From contig CAWJKM010000005.1 in the NCBI GenBank assembly GCA_963843525.1, positions 248,001-312,000 of the forward strand: a DNA stretch of 64,000 nt, read 5' to 3'. Positions within the stretch are counted from its first letter, which is position 1. Each line of letters begins with the position of its first letter. Shown here in pieces: positions 44,740 to 53,227 of this stretch. Origin of the DNA: DATJPR01 sp963843525 (GTDB taxonomy: Bacteria; Bacteroidota; Ignavibacteria; UBA10030; UBA6906). A program made the position numbers and the translations under genes. The notes below the pieces were generated by a model that had not been told where the DNA came from, made no database searches, and saw only the letters and a list, made by a program, of their open reading frames with translations.

Positions 44740-45105
44740 ATGAAATTCATTTGTGTGGGCTATTTCGATCAGAAAGCGATGGACTTGCTTCCCAAGGCCG
44801 AGGTCGAGGCGATCATGAATAAATGTGATCCTTACGTCCAGGAACTCTACAAGAGCGGCCATCTGATCTACGATGCCGGACTGGATATCGAAACCAGGAG
44901 CGTCCGGACACGACGAGGGAAACTCTCGGCCACCGACGGACCCTTCGTCGAAACCAAGGAACAGATCGGCGGCGTATTCGTGATCGAAGCCCAGGACTTC
45001 GATGACGCGGTCCGGATCGCCTCACTCCATCCCGCCGCACGAATGGGTGAGGAGTTCGGCTGGGGCATCGAAATCCGCCCCATCCGAATTTTCGAAAAAC
45101 GGTAG
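44740..45105 (+). CDS. YciI family (YCII/DGPF domain) protein
   Basis: A 121-residue ferredoxin-fold protein. The DGPF motif is at 66-69 within 'SATDGPFVETKEQIGG', the diagnostic block of this subgroup. GAGGAGA precedes ATG 44740 by 6 bases. Members often accompany ECF sigma factors and are of unknown catalytic function. No sigma factor is next to it here; it stands alone and converges on the glycosyltransferase gene at 45165. Confidence 0.88.
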   Translation: MKFICVGYFDQKAMDLLPKAEVEAIMNKCDPYVQELYKSGHLIYDAGLDIETRSVRTRRGKLSATDGPFVETKEQIGGVFVIEAQDFDDAVRIASLHPAARMGEEFGWGIEIRPIRIFEKR

Positions 45106-45164
45106 AACGCAGCGCCAGCGGCCTCCCTTTGTCGCATGGATTGCTTTACAGCTCCTTGACGCGA

Positions 45165-47081
45165 TCATCTTCCCTGCCCACCCGCCATCAACATCCGAAG
45201 TTCCTCCAGCTTCTTCCGTGCGTTCTCATTGCCGGGGTTCAATGCCAGCGATCGCTCGTAGTACTGCACCGCAAGCGGATACTGGTGGTCGGGCATCAGC
45301 GCCTCGGCGTAGCTGTCGTAGACATTGGACGAATGAGGATACGCTTCAATGTTCAGCGCAAATAACTCCAGCGCTTCTTTCACCTTCTTCTGATTCAAAT
45401 ATTGATATCCGAGTGCGTTCATCTGCCGCTCGCTGAACAACACCGCGCTGCTGTCCTGCCTCCGCTGTGCGTGGTAATATGCCACCACCGAATCGACCCC
45501 GTCTCGCCGCAACACCTCCGAAAAGCCGGGATCCATCCTGTACATGACTCTCCAGTACTTCCTGAGGTCCACCGTCGGGCCGCTGCAGAAAAAGATCGAA
45601 TTGTTATTCTCGTCCGGCATGCAATGAGGATTGGTGAAGACCGCCTTCCGCTCCACGTGCGCGAAGAGCGACTGCAGTTGAGCCCGCGAAACACCGATGG
45701 CAACATAGCTCCGCCGGAACTTCGGATGCTGAACCGCGTCGAAGTAGAACCACCCGTCGCCGCACGTCGGCTCGGGCAAGCCGAACTCCTGCCGGTAGAC
45801 GTGTATGGCCGACGCCTCACCCCAATTCCCTGTTGTAATACCAACCGTGTCGCTTGATTGACCTCCCACCTCGCGGTAAACGGCTGCAACATCCCGTGCC
45901 ATCTCATCCCACCCAAACCTGTCTGCCACATGCTGAGGAAGTTCTGTGATCTGGCGGTCTTCAGTTTTCACTCCCGCGTTCACACCGACCGGCCGCAGAT
46001 AGTTGATGAGCTGATCGACAGGGAGAACGGGGACCGCGAACGGCAGTGTCGGCGCACTCAGGAGAACTGCGAGCGTCGGGACGGCGATCTTCGCGGCGAG
46101 ACGCGGGCCGCTCTTCACCATGGCTTCGACCCACTGTTCGATCCGCACAGCGCCGGCCGCAAGCAGGACCCCGTACATCGGAATCACGAAATAAAACTGC
46201 CCGCCAAAGATGAACAACGAGACGCAGAGAATGATGTAACAGTAACCGAAGAACCGGTATGCCTTCCATTCACGACGGAACAACAGCATGAGAAGCCCCG
46301 TCAGCCAGACGGGGAAGAGAACAGGGTTGTTGGGCAGGAGCTGATTCCAAAGAAAGTCCAGAACGGGCGCTGCGTGCGTCGTCCGTCCGGCGTACGTCGC
46401 CGCGTACGAAAGAAAATACCAGTCATGTGTCCCCTGCCAGTACATGTACGGGATGCCGCACAGCAGCGCAATCACGCCGCCCAGCCAGATCCAGGGAGAC
46501 TTGTACCACGTGCGCTGCGGGACCAGCCAGAGCGTCACGAAAATCGAGAAGCCCAGGAAGAGAATCGTCAACTTGGTGAGCATCCCGATGCCCATCAACA
46601 ACCCGGCAACCAGCCAGAGGCGCTGATCGGCGCCGTTCAGCATCCTGACGATGAGATAGAAAACCGCCGCCCACACAACGAAGCTCAGCGAGTCGTAGCT
46701 GTAGAGAGAACCGAAAATGACGAGCCCGGAGAAGAGGAGAAATGTGCCGGTCAGGATCATCGCGTAGCGCTTTCCGCCCAGCTCTTTGGCGATGAGGCAT
46801 CCGAACGCGATCACGATCGCCCCGCAAACCGCGGCGGCAAGATGGACCACTTTCAGGGAATGTCCGAACAGCACGAGAAAGAGTTTGAGATAGAGCACCG
46901 AACCCGGGGGCATGTCCAGATTCGAGAACGAAAACCCGTCGCTAATCGCAACGTAATACATCTCGTCCCGGTGGTAGCCATACTCGGGCAGAACCATATG
47001 GAAGAGAATCTTCACGACCGCAAAGAGCATGATAATCAGGAGTTCGGGCGAATATCTGATTTTTCGAAGGTGTAGGCGCAT
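45165..47081 (-). CDS. Membrane glycosyltransferase family 39-like protein with C-terminal TPR domain
   Basis: A 638-residue protein. About ten membrane helices fill residues 10-360. The first periplasmic loop has 'YGYHRDEMYYVAISDG', matching the acidic catalytic site of GT39/ArnT-type enzymes that use polyprenyl-linked sugars. A soluble periplasmic domain (about 395-555) precedes TPR-like helices ('ALGYQYLNQKKVKEALELFALN' to 'ALNPGNENARKKLEELRML'). The acceptor is unknown. A near-copy of the soluble part lies at 34976-35740. Direct repeats lie upstream of its start. Confidence 0.83.
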   Translation of the reverse strand: MRLHLRKIRYSPELLIIMLFAVVKILFHMVLPEYGYHRDEMYYVAISDGFSFSNLDMPPGSVLYLKLFLVLFGHSLKVVHLAAAVCGAIVIAFGCLIAKELGGKRYAMILTGTFLLFSGLVIFGSLYSYDSLSFVVWAAVFYLIVRMLNGADQRLWLVAGLLMGIGMLTKLTILFLGFSIFVTLWLVPQRTWYKSPWIWLGGVIALLCGIPYMYWQGTHDWYFLSYAATYAGRTTHAAPVLDFLWNQLLPNNPVLFPVWLTGLLMLLFRREWKAYRFFGYCYIILCVSLFIFGGQFYFVIPMYGVLLAAGAVRIEQWVEAMVKSGPRLAAKIAVPTLAVLLSAPTLPFAVPVLPVDQLINYLRPVGVNAGVKTEDRQITELPQHVADRFGWDEMARDVAAVYREVGGQSSDTVGITTGNWGEASAIHVYRQEFGLPEPTCGDGWFYFDAVQHPKFRRSYVAIGVSRAQLQSLFAHVERKAVFTNPHCMPDENNNSIFFCSGPTVDLRKYWRVMYRMDPGFSEVLRRDGVDSVVAYYHAQRRQDSSAVLFSERQMNALGYQYLNQKKVKEALELFALNIEAYPHSSNVYDSYAEALMPDHQYPLAVQYYERSLALNPGNENARKKLEELRMLMAGGQGR

Positions 47082-47173
47082 TGGAATAGCGGGATTGGCG
47101 AGAATAGGGGTTTGTGTTCCCTTATACGGAAACTACAGGCAAAGGGATTCAAATCTTGGCCCCCAACCTGGTC

Positions 47174-47215
47174 ATAACCAGGTTCGGACCTGCTATAACC
47201 AGGTTCGGACCTGCT
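47174..47215 (-). repeat. Two perfect 21-bp tandem repeats with a palindromic core, upstream of the glycosyltransferase gene
   Basis: ATAACCAGGTTCGGACCTGCT occurs twice without a gap. Each holds CAGGT-TCGG-ACCTG, an inverted repeat, and the flanks carry related ACCTGGT blocks at 47165 and 47220. The array is 93-134 bases before the start codon at 47081, a plausible place for a regulatory protein to bind. The rest of 47082-47391 shows nothing else that I can call. Confidence 0.5.
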
Positions 47216-47391
47216 CAAGACCTGGTCAAGACCTTCGTGAGTAGAGAGACCCCTTCTGATTTCGCCAGCCCATGGCCATCACTGCGAAGATGGCATTCCC
47301 TTCCCCAGAAGGTCCTGAAATCACGGCTTGCTCCTGAATGGTTTGTAGAGCGGGCCTCGCATCGTCGACATGACGGCAATGGAGTGGCGAA

Positions 47392-49902
47392 CTACAAGTC
47401 CCCCTCCTCCACTTTTCTTCGCTCCTCATCAACCATTGATTTCACGTTGGATATCAATTGGTCGAATTGACCATCGCCATGGAGGTTTTCCAGAAGAGGA
47501 TCAACAAGACCATACCGATAATCCCGCCAGCCGGCTGCGACCGCCTTCCGGAGCCACTCTACGGCCTCTTTCTTGTTTCCGAGTACGGCGTAGATGGTTG
47601 ACAATGAGTATGGAACTTGCGAAGATTCGTCACCTTCCTTCAATGAGTTCTCAAGAATGACGCGGCCCCTTTCGAGCAACCGGCGCCCCTCGTCCTGCCT
47701 TCCCAGTTTCAGTTGGAGGTACCCGATCGCAACAAAGGGAGAACTCCCCGTGTCAGGTGACATAAGCTGTTGATAGCACGCCAGAGATCTGCTGAAGTCC
47801 CTTTCAAAAAGATGTGCGCGCGCCTGCGTCCATAATGTCACCTGCTCTCTCGGAGCGACGGACTTCATCTTTTCAAGCACACGTGCAGCTTGCTCACCAT
47901 CTCGTTTGCGCAAGTACATTAGAAACAGAGTCCCATAAACGGACGGTAAATCAGGCTGGAGCACAAGAGACTTTTTGAAGAGACGCTCGGCGTTGTCATA
48001 GTCGTCCAGGAGCAAATACGAGAATCCAGAATTTTCCAGTGTCGGCCCCGAACCAGGATCGATTCGGACGGCAGACTGCATCAAACGAAATCCTTTTGCC
48101 AGTTCCCCAATCTGGATATATCGGCTTGCAAGGCCGACCAAGGCCGGGGAATAGCCAGGATTGGCTTCCACAGACTTCTGTTGTTGTTCCATAGCTCTGT
48201 GCTCCCAACCCTTTAGTTTAAACGCCAACCCAAGTGCCTTGTACCCTTCTGCAAGAGAAGAATCGAGCGCAATAGACTTTTCGCTCAGGGCTATTGCTGA
48301 GTCAACAAAGACTTTGGGCCCGCCGAATCTGTAAAAGCTCTGCGCATAGGCATCCCCCAGTCCTGCGTATGCGAGTGCATATTGTGGATCGAGATCAAGG
48401 GCCTTCCTGAAAAGACCGATGGCGATGTCATCGTCCTCCTTGTGGTAACGGGAGTAATACTCACGTCCTTTGAGGTAATAATCGTATGCCTCAGTATTAG
48501 ATGTCGGCAACCTTTTTAGATTCTCCCTCTCGGCAGGTGTGAGTTTCGCCTTCAGGGCGGAGGCAATGCTCTGTGCGACATCGCTCTGGATTGCAAACAC
48601 CTGAATCATCTCTCTATCATAGGTTTGTGTCCAGAGGTGGCCGTCATTCGTTGCATCGATGAGTTTAGCGACAATACGAATATGGTCGCCCGAGCGCCTG
48701 ACGCTTCCTTCGAGAATATTCGTGACGTCGAGTTCCCGCGCAATCGCGCGGAGAGACCGTTTGGCTCCTTTATACTGCATCACCGAGGTACGCGAGATAA
48801 CCCGGAGATCAGCAATCTTGGATAGCTGCGTAATGATATCTTCCGTTATACCATCGCTGAAATACTCACTTCCCTGGTCGTCGCTCATGTTTGTAAATGG
48901 AAGAACGGCTATGGACTTGCTTTCTGCTGACGATCTCTTCCAGGGCGGGATGAGCAACAATGTCAAAGTCGCAAGCACCAGAATACCGGTGGTCACCATT
49001 ACTGGTCGGCGGCGCAGCCAACCAACCAGGGTGGCGGCCTTCATAGATGGGGCGCTGCCGGTCCCGGGTACACTCCCCAGTGATTGCAGAAGGTAACGCA
49101 GATCGACTATCAGATCACCTGCGTTCTGGTAGCGATTGCTCTCCTTTTTCTCGAGACACTTGGTTACAATCCTGCCAAGGTCTTGCGGGATATCCTTGCG
49201 AATCCCTGCAACTTGTGCCGGGTTTGTGTTGAGAATCGAGTAGAGAATGGCATTCTCGTACTCCGCCTCGAACGGGCTCTTGCCGGACAGCATCTCATAG
49301 AGAACAACTCCCAAGGACCAGATATCGGTTCTGTGGTCGGCTGACTCGCCCTGGGCTTGCTCGGGCGACATGTAAGCTGCTGTACCGAGCGTCGAGCCCG
49401 TTTTAGTCAGCATAGTCCGACCGGAAAGCTTGGCCAATCCAAAATCCACGATCTTCGCCACACCCTCGTTTGTGACCATAATGTTGGCCGGCTTGATATC
49501 ACGGTGGACTATTCCGTGCTCATGCGCCTTGGCCAGTCCTTGTGCCACTTGGATGGTCACGTCAATCGCCTCTTCGATCTTCAGTGGGCCTCGGTCAATC
49601 TTCTTCTTGAGCGTCTCCCCTTCCAGGTACTCCATGCTAATGAACATCTGCCCGTCATCGGTCTCGTCGATATCGTGAACAACGCAGATGTTGTTGTGTT
49701 GCAAGGCGGAGGCGGCTTGCGCTTCATGCACGAAGCGCTCTTTGACTTCCAGGTCGAGCGTGAGATCGGTGGGAAGGAACTTGAGGGCTACTATGCGTTT
49801 GAGGCGAGTGTCTTCGGCTTTGTAGACAACGCCCATCCCCCCGCCACCGAGGTGATCGAGAATCCTGTAGTGCGAGATTGTCTGACCAACGAGGGATACC
49901 AC
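47392..49902 (-). CDS. Serine/threonine protein kinase with FlgO-like and TPR domains
   Basis: An 836-residue kinase. The kinase domain begins 'YRILDHLGGGGMGVVYKAED', with 'VHRDIKPANIM' and 'KIVDFGLAKLSG' as catalytic and metal loops and 'GTAAYMSPEQAQG' as activation-segment end. A membrane helix ('PVMVTTGILVLATLTLLLIPP') follows, then the 'SIAVLPFTNMSDDQGSEYFSDGITEDI' domain (FlgO/TolB-like N-terminal domain common in these proteins) and about nine TPRs. I start at GTG 49902, with AGGAGA 7 bases upstream; the frame stays open to 50052. It may sense an envelope signal through the TPR part and phosphorylate cytoplasmic targets. Confidence 0.9.
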   Translation of the reverse strand: MVSLVGQTISHYRILDHLGGGGMGVVYKAEDTRLKRIVALKFLPTDLTLDLEVKERFVHEAQAASALQHNNICVVHDIDETDDGQMFISMEYLEGETLKKKIDRGPLKIEEAIDVTIQVAQGLAKAHEHGIVHRDIKPANIMVTNEGVAKIVDFGLAKLSGRTMLTKTGSTLGTAAYMSPEQAQGESADHRTDIWSLGVVLYEMLSGKSPFEAEYENAILYSILNTNPAQVAGIRKDIPQDLGRIVTKCLEKKESNRYQNAGDLIVDLRYLLQSLGSVPGTGSAPSMKAATLVGWLRRRPVMVTTGILVLATLTLLLIPPWKRSSAESKSIAVLPFTNMSDDQGSEYFSDGITEDIITQLSKIADLRVISRTSVMQYKGAKRSLRAIARELDVTNILEGSVRRSGDHIRIVAKLIDATNDGHLWTQTYDREMIQVFAIQSDVAQSIASALKAKLTPAERENLKRLPTSNTEAYDYYLKGREYYSRYHKEDDDIAIGLFRKALDLDPQYALAYAGLGDAYAQSFYRFGGPKVFVDSAIALSEKSIALDSSLAEGYKALGLAFKLKGWEHRAMEQQQKSVEANPGYSPALVGLASRYIQIGELAKGFRLMQSAVRIDPGSGPTLENSGFSYLLLDDYDNAERLFKKSLVLQPDLPSVYGTLFLMYLRKRDGEQAARVLEKMKSVAPREQVTLWTQARAHLFERDFSRSLACYQQLMSPDTGSSPFVAIGYLQLKLGRQDEGRRLLERGRVILENSLKEGDESSQVPYSLSTIYAVLGNKKEAVEWLRKAVAAGWRDYRYGLVDPLLENLHGDGQFDQLISNVKSMVDEERRKVEEGDL

Positions 49903-50356
49903 GGCTGGTTCTCCTGGGAAGGTGCGCATGGATGTTTTATCCAGACCACGGGTCGTCGGGTGGGCTCTACAACGTGGGACTGGAACAGGGTCCAGGGCGG
50001 CGTGGATGATGGCGGGCGCCATCGAGGAAAGCACTCTGTGGCAAATATACATTGGCTGACGTGGATTGTCAACGGCGGAGAAAGGGTCGAGGAGGGAATG
50101 GAATTGTCCAGTGCTTTTAGCGGCTCGCGAAGAGTATCAAGATTAACCGCCATTTTCTCCGTCGCGCCATTCGTTTTTCTCGCAATCCACTCTGGAATCA
50201 CAGGATCTGCTCATCTCTTCTCCATTGTTTTGGGGGTACAATGTTGACATTTCTCAACGTTCCAAATGAATCCGACACTGCGAGGGGATCCAACCAAAAT
50301 GAATCTTTTCACTTCCCTCGCGGGTGACTATCGGATGAATGGGAATTATGACACCC

Positions 50357-50378
50357 GGGAAACCGACGCAGGTTTCCC
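50357..50378. other. Perfect 8-bp hairpin in the gap 49903-50492
   Basis: GGGAAACC pairs with GGTTTCCC over a six-base loop and is followed by an AT-rich run on the plus strand. It could be a weak terminator. The rest of the ~590-base gap between the kinase start and repeat copy B has no gene I can support. Confidence 0.35.
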
Positions 50379-50492
50379 ACTATATTTGTTCAAGCACTCA
50401 TGCGCGCGGAGTGGATTCCGATGATGTCATACCCTCGCCGCTCAGCACTCCTTCATCCCTGGGTGGATGTTGAGACAAAGCCATTCACCCCT

Positions 50493-50870
50493 TGCTCGCT
50501 TCCCTCCTTGCACCAATCATGTCGGTATGTTACATTTCACTGACCCGGTTGCAGCTGCTTCGCACAACCAGGCAGTGCTGCCACAAGTGGTCCCCGGGTA
50601 GGAAACAAGGAATCAGTTCGCAGGGCTACTGTGCATAAAAGATGGCGTCTATTGTGAAAAACGAAGAGTGTTTATGTTGTCAGAAAGGGATCACAAAATC
50701 CCTTCCGCGCATTTGTCCGTTGTGTACTCATGTCTTTGCCGGCAACGGCTGGGATGGTGTTGACGCGCATTGGCGGGTGAGACACGAACAGGTCATGCCA
50801 TACGAAAGTTTCTGGGCGGGATTGTGCCCCGATCACAAAACGCCCCCACGACGAATGCACGGCTGACCAG
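50493..50870 (+). repeat. 378-bp direct repeat, copy B
   Basis: Gap-free match to 44003-44380. It starts abruptly at TGCTCGCTT and ends at GACCAG. It carries ~149 bases of leader in front of the intact zinc-finger gene. Because both copies keep the leader as well conserved as the coding part, promoter and gene probably moved together. Confidence 0.9.
50642..50866 (+). CDS. Small C2H2-type zinc-finger protein
   Basis: A 74-residue protein. A cysteine cluster 'CLCCQKG' (about 11-17) is followed by a finger 'CPLCTHVFAGNGWDGVDAHWRVRHEQ' pattern, that is C-x2-C-x(15)-H-x4-H, resembling C2H2 fingers used to bind DNA or RNA. The C-terminal 'FWAGLCPDHK' has a further Cys and His. Small bacterial proteins of this type are mostly uncharacterised. 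An almost identical copy with a premature stop lies 6.49 kb upstream. The following 50871-51259 has no gene that I can support. Confidence 0.55.
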   Translation: MASIVKNEECLCCQKGITKSLPRICPLCTHVFAGNGWDGVDAHWRVRHEQVMPYESFWAGLCPDHKTPPRRMHG

Positions 50871-51259
50871 AATAGAGTTGTCGCATGTCCCTCCTTTGGG
50901 AAGCCATCTTACGGCAACCTTCCGAAGAACCCTTCCAACTTACAGAAATACGTTCGCCCCAGAGAGGCACCGCCGTTTCAATACACAGTTTTGGAATTTG
51001 GATTTCAGGCTAGACCCGTCCAAAACGGTGTTCGAATATTAGAGGAATGTGACCGGCGCAAGTGAGATATGGCCCACTTTTCGGGTCGGCCCACAAACCC
51101 GACAGAGCCCGTGAGCTGGACCCATTAACGAAGCCGATCTATCTGTCGTGAACAGATGTGCTTTGGGCTCGAATGAGAAGACAATATCTGGAACGGGTTC
51201 ACGGGTTCTCCGGAGAGTTCTCCTTCTCTCTGTGTGATTTTCCCCGAAGTCTTACACAA

Positions 51260-51670
51260 TCACTGTGGAAGTTTGTCTCGAATGAGGCCGTAGACCAGGG
51301 CCCCGCCGATGGCGCTGAGCAGAGCCACCCCAAACGCGGGGTACCCGTTCCCGGCCAGGGCGTAGAGCGGGCCCGGACAGGCTCCCGTGAGCGCCCACCC
51401 AATGCCGAAAATTATCCCTCCGATGACTGTCCCCTTCCCCAACTGCTTTTGCTCAATCACGATCGGTCCACCGTTCTTCGAGCGCACATGGAATTTCCGG
51501 AGCAGCAGCATCGAAATGGCGCCGACCACAATCGCAGCACCGATAACGCCGTACATGTGGAATGAGTCGAACCGGAACATCTCCTGAATGCGGAACCAGG
51601 ATATTACTTCACCATTGGTGAGTAACATACCGAAAAAGACCCCGAGGAGTAAGACAATAACGTATACCAT
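51260..51670 (-). CDS. YeeE/YedE (TsuA-like) sulfur transporter, half protein 2
   Basis: A 136-residue membrane protein with four helices. The signature 'IIFGIGWALTGACPGPLYALAGNG' has the conserved cysteine of the DUF395/YeeE-YedE group, which moves thiosulfate or sulfane sulfur. Start choice: AAGGA lies 8 bases before ATG 51670, with an in-frame GTG one codon earlier. It follows the other half gene after a 13-base gap, giving a two-gene transporter equal to one full YeeE. Confidence 0.87.
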   Translation of the reverse strand: MVYVIVLLLGVFFGMLLTNGEVISWFRIQEMFRFDSFHMYGVIGAAIVVGAISMLLLRKFHVRSKNGGPIVIEQKQLGKGTVIGGIIFGIGWALTGACPGPLYALAGNGYPAFGVALLSAIGGALVYGLIRDKLPQ

Positions 51671-51683
51671 CACACAGTTCCTT

Positions 51684-52244
51684 CTACAGGTGCATGATCA
51701 ATGGAAGCAGGACGTACGTTGAAAGGAGACCGCCGAGAAAGAAGCAGACGGTTGCAATAATGGAGGCACGCTGAAATGTCGCGATGCCGTGGATGGAATG
51801 CCCGGACGTACAGCCTTCCGCGTAACGCGTCCCGAACCCCACCAGGAAGCCGCCGCCGACGACCAGCAGCAAGCCCCGCAGAGTCGCGAGCGACTGCCAC
51901 GAAAAGAGATCGCCCGGGACCAACGACGAGAAATCCTTCACGCCGAGCGACGAGAGGACGGAAAGCGTGTGGGCGGAGATCTCCGACTGTGCCGCGACTT
52001 TCAGTCCTCCGCGCGCCAGGAAGCCCCCGATCGCAATCCCTACCACAAACACGATGCGCCAACGATGGTCCTTCCAGTCGTACTGGAAGTATCGTGCCCT
52101 TGGACGGATGCATGCGGCACAGATGTCGCGGAAAGAGGAAGAGACGCCGAAATGCCTGTTGACAAGAAGGTACAGTATCGGTACGTAGAGCCCGATGAGT
52201 GGTCCAGTGACATACCAGGGCCAGAACGACGCAAGAAAATCCAT
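51684..52244 (-). CDS. YeeE/YedE (TsuA-like) sulfur transporter, half protein 1
   Basis: A 186-residue membrane protein with the N-terminal half signature 'FLVGFGTRYAEGCTSGHSIHGIA', including the conserved cysteine. AAAGGAGAT 4-5 bases before ATG 52244 fixes the start; seven further codons are open upstream. It is divergent from the RR-signal DsrE-like gene at 52523; the ~280-base spacer would hold both promoters. Together with the next gene it should form the inner-membrane route for thiosulfate or persulfide sulfur. Confidence 0.88.
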   Translation of the reverse strand: MDFLASFWPWYVTGPLIGLYVPILYLLVNRHFGVSSSFRDICAACIRPRARYFQYDWKDHRWRIVFVVGIAIGGFLARGGLKVAAQSEISAHTLSVLSSLGVKDFSSLVPGDLFSWQSLATLRGLLLVVGGGFLVGFGTRYAEGCTSGHSIHGIATFQRASIIATVCFFLGGLLSTYVLLPLIMHL

Positions 52245-52522
52245 GGATCTCCTTTGAAAGAACAATTGAACGCTTGTCCGATGAAGTACAACCTACCCGG
52301 AAAACACCCGGAACACGAGTGAATTACCGCGATATCTCTTAAACAAATGGTCGGCCATTGGCATTCCCCCCGGGGGCTCGCCGGGGGAACTTCTTTGTCA
52401 AAATCGGCATTTAGAATATCACATAGATATGTGATTGCGCCCAATCGGCCTATTTGTCTACACTCACCAACATCGTTCTTTCACAACTTCATCAAGCCCC
52501 ATCACCAAGAGGAGGAACTACC

Positions 52523-53206
52523 ATGTCCGGTCTCCAGGACACAATCCACCGCAGGCATTTCCTTGGAACCCTTCTTGCGTCCGCCTCCGTCGGAGTAGCG
52601 GGCCTCACCCTTCCCCTGCAGTTCGGGTTCGCGAAGGACCCCGCCTCACCCTCCCCCGACAATTCCGATTTCGAGCAATGGCTCGGGAAGATCAGCGGCA
52701 AACACCGCCAGGTCTTCGACGCCCCCGGCTCCAACAGTGGGCTGCCCCTCGCCTGGGCACGCGTGTTTCTCATGACCAATCAGGCAGCCGGAGCCGATGA
52801 GAAGGATGTGACAGCCGTCGTGGTGCTGCGCCATGAGGCGATCGCGCTCGGACTGGATAACCAGGTTTGGCAGAAATACAACTTCAGCAAAGTATTCAAA
52901 GTCACCGACCTGGTAACGAAAGCCGTGCTCACCAGGAACCCGTTCTGGGAACCGAAAGAAGGCGCCCTTCCCATCCCCGGCATGTCCATCGACCAACTTC
53001 AGAAGAGCGGGGTCCTGTTCGGGATGTGTGATATGGCCCTGACCGTCATGAGCCAGATGGTCGCGGGGAAGATGAAAAAGGATGCCGCCGAAGTCAAAAA
53101 GGACTGGGTCTCCGGGGTTTTCCCGGGCATCCAGATCGTCCCATCGGGCGTACTGGCGGTCAATCGTGCGCAGGAACACGGCTGTACATACTGCTACGCC
53201 GGCTGA
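52523..53206 (+). CDS. Twin-arginine exported DsrE-like protein
   Basis: A 227-residue protein. GAGGAGG before ATG 52523 and the resulting N-terminus decide the start. The twin-arginine signal is 'HRRHFLGTLLASASVGVAGL', so it is exported folded, perhaps with a cofactor. The mature part has a DsrE/F-like alpha/beta pattern ('VTAVVVLRHEAIALGLDN') with 'GVLFGMCDMALTVMSQM' and the C-terminal CxxC pair 'HGCTYCYAG', suited to carry persulfide. The DsrE assignment is tentative; neighbours with sulfur roles support it. Confidence 0.6.
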   Translation: MSGLQDTIHRRHFLGTLLASASVGVAGLTLPLQFGFAKDPASPSPDNSDFEQWLGKISGKHRQVFDAPGSNSGLPLAWARVFLMTNQAAGADEKDVTAVVVLRHEAIALGLDNQVWQKYNFSKVFKVTDLVTKAVLTRNPFWEPKEGALPIPGMSIDQLQKSGVLFGMCDMALTVMSQMVAGKMKKDAAEVKKDWVSGVFPGIQIVPSGVLAVNRAQEHGCTYCYAG

Positions 53207-53227
53207 AATCCGGGAGAGACTTGCGGC

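Noticed and set aside
45858..47075. 405-codon plus-strand frame opposite the glycosyltransferase
   Set aside because: Charge-rich shadow of a membrane protein's antisense strand, no family resemblance.
49357..50247. 296-codon plus-strand frame opposite the kinase N-terminus
   Set aside because: Overlaps the conserved kinase motifs on the other strand; no start signal or domain.
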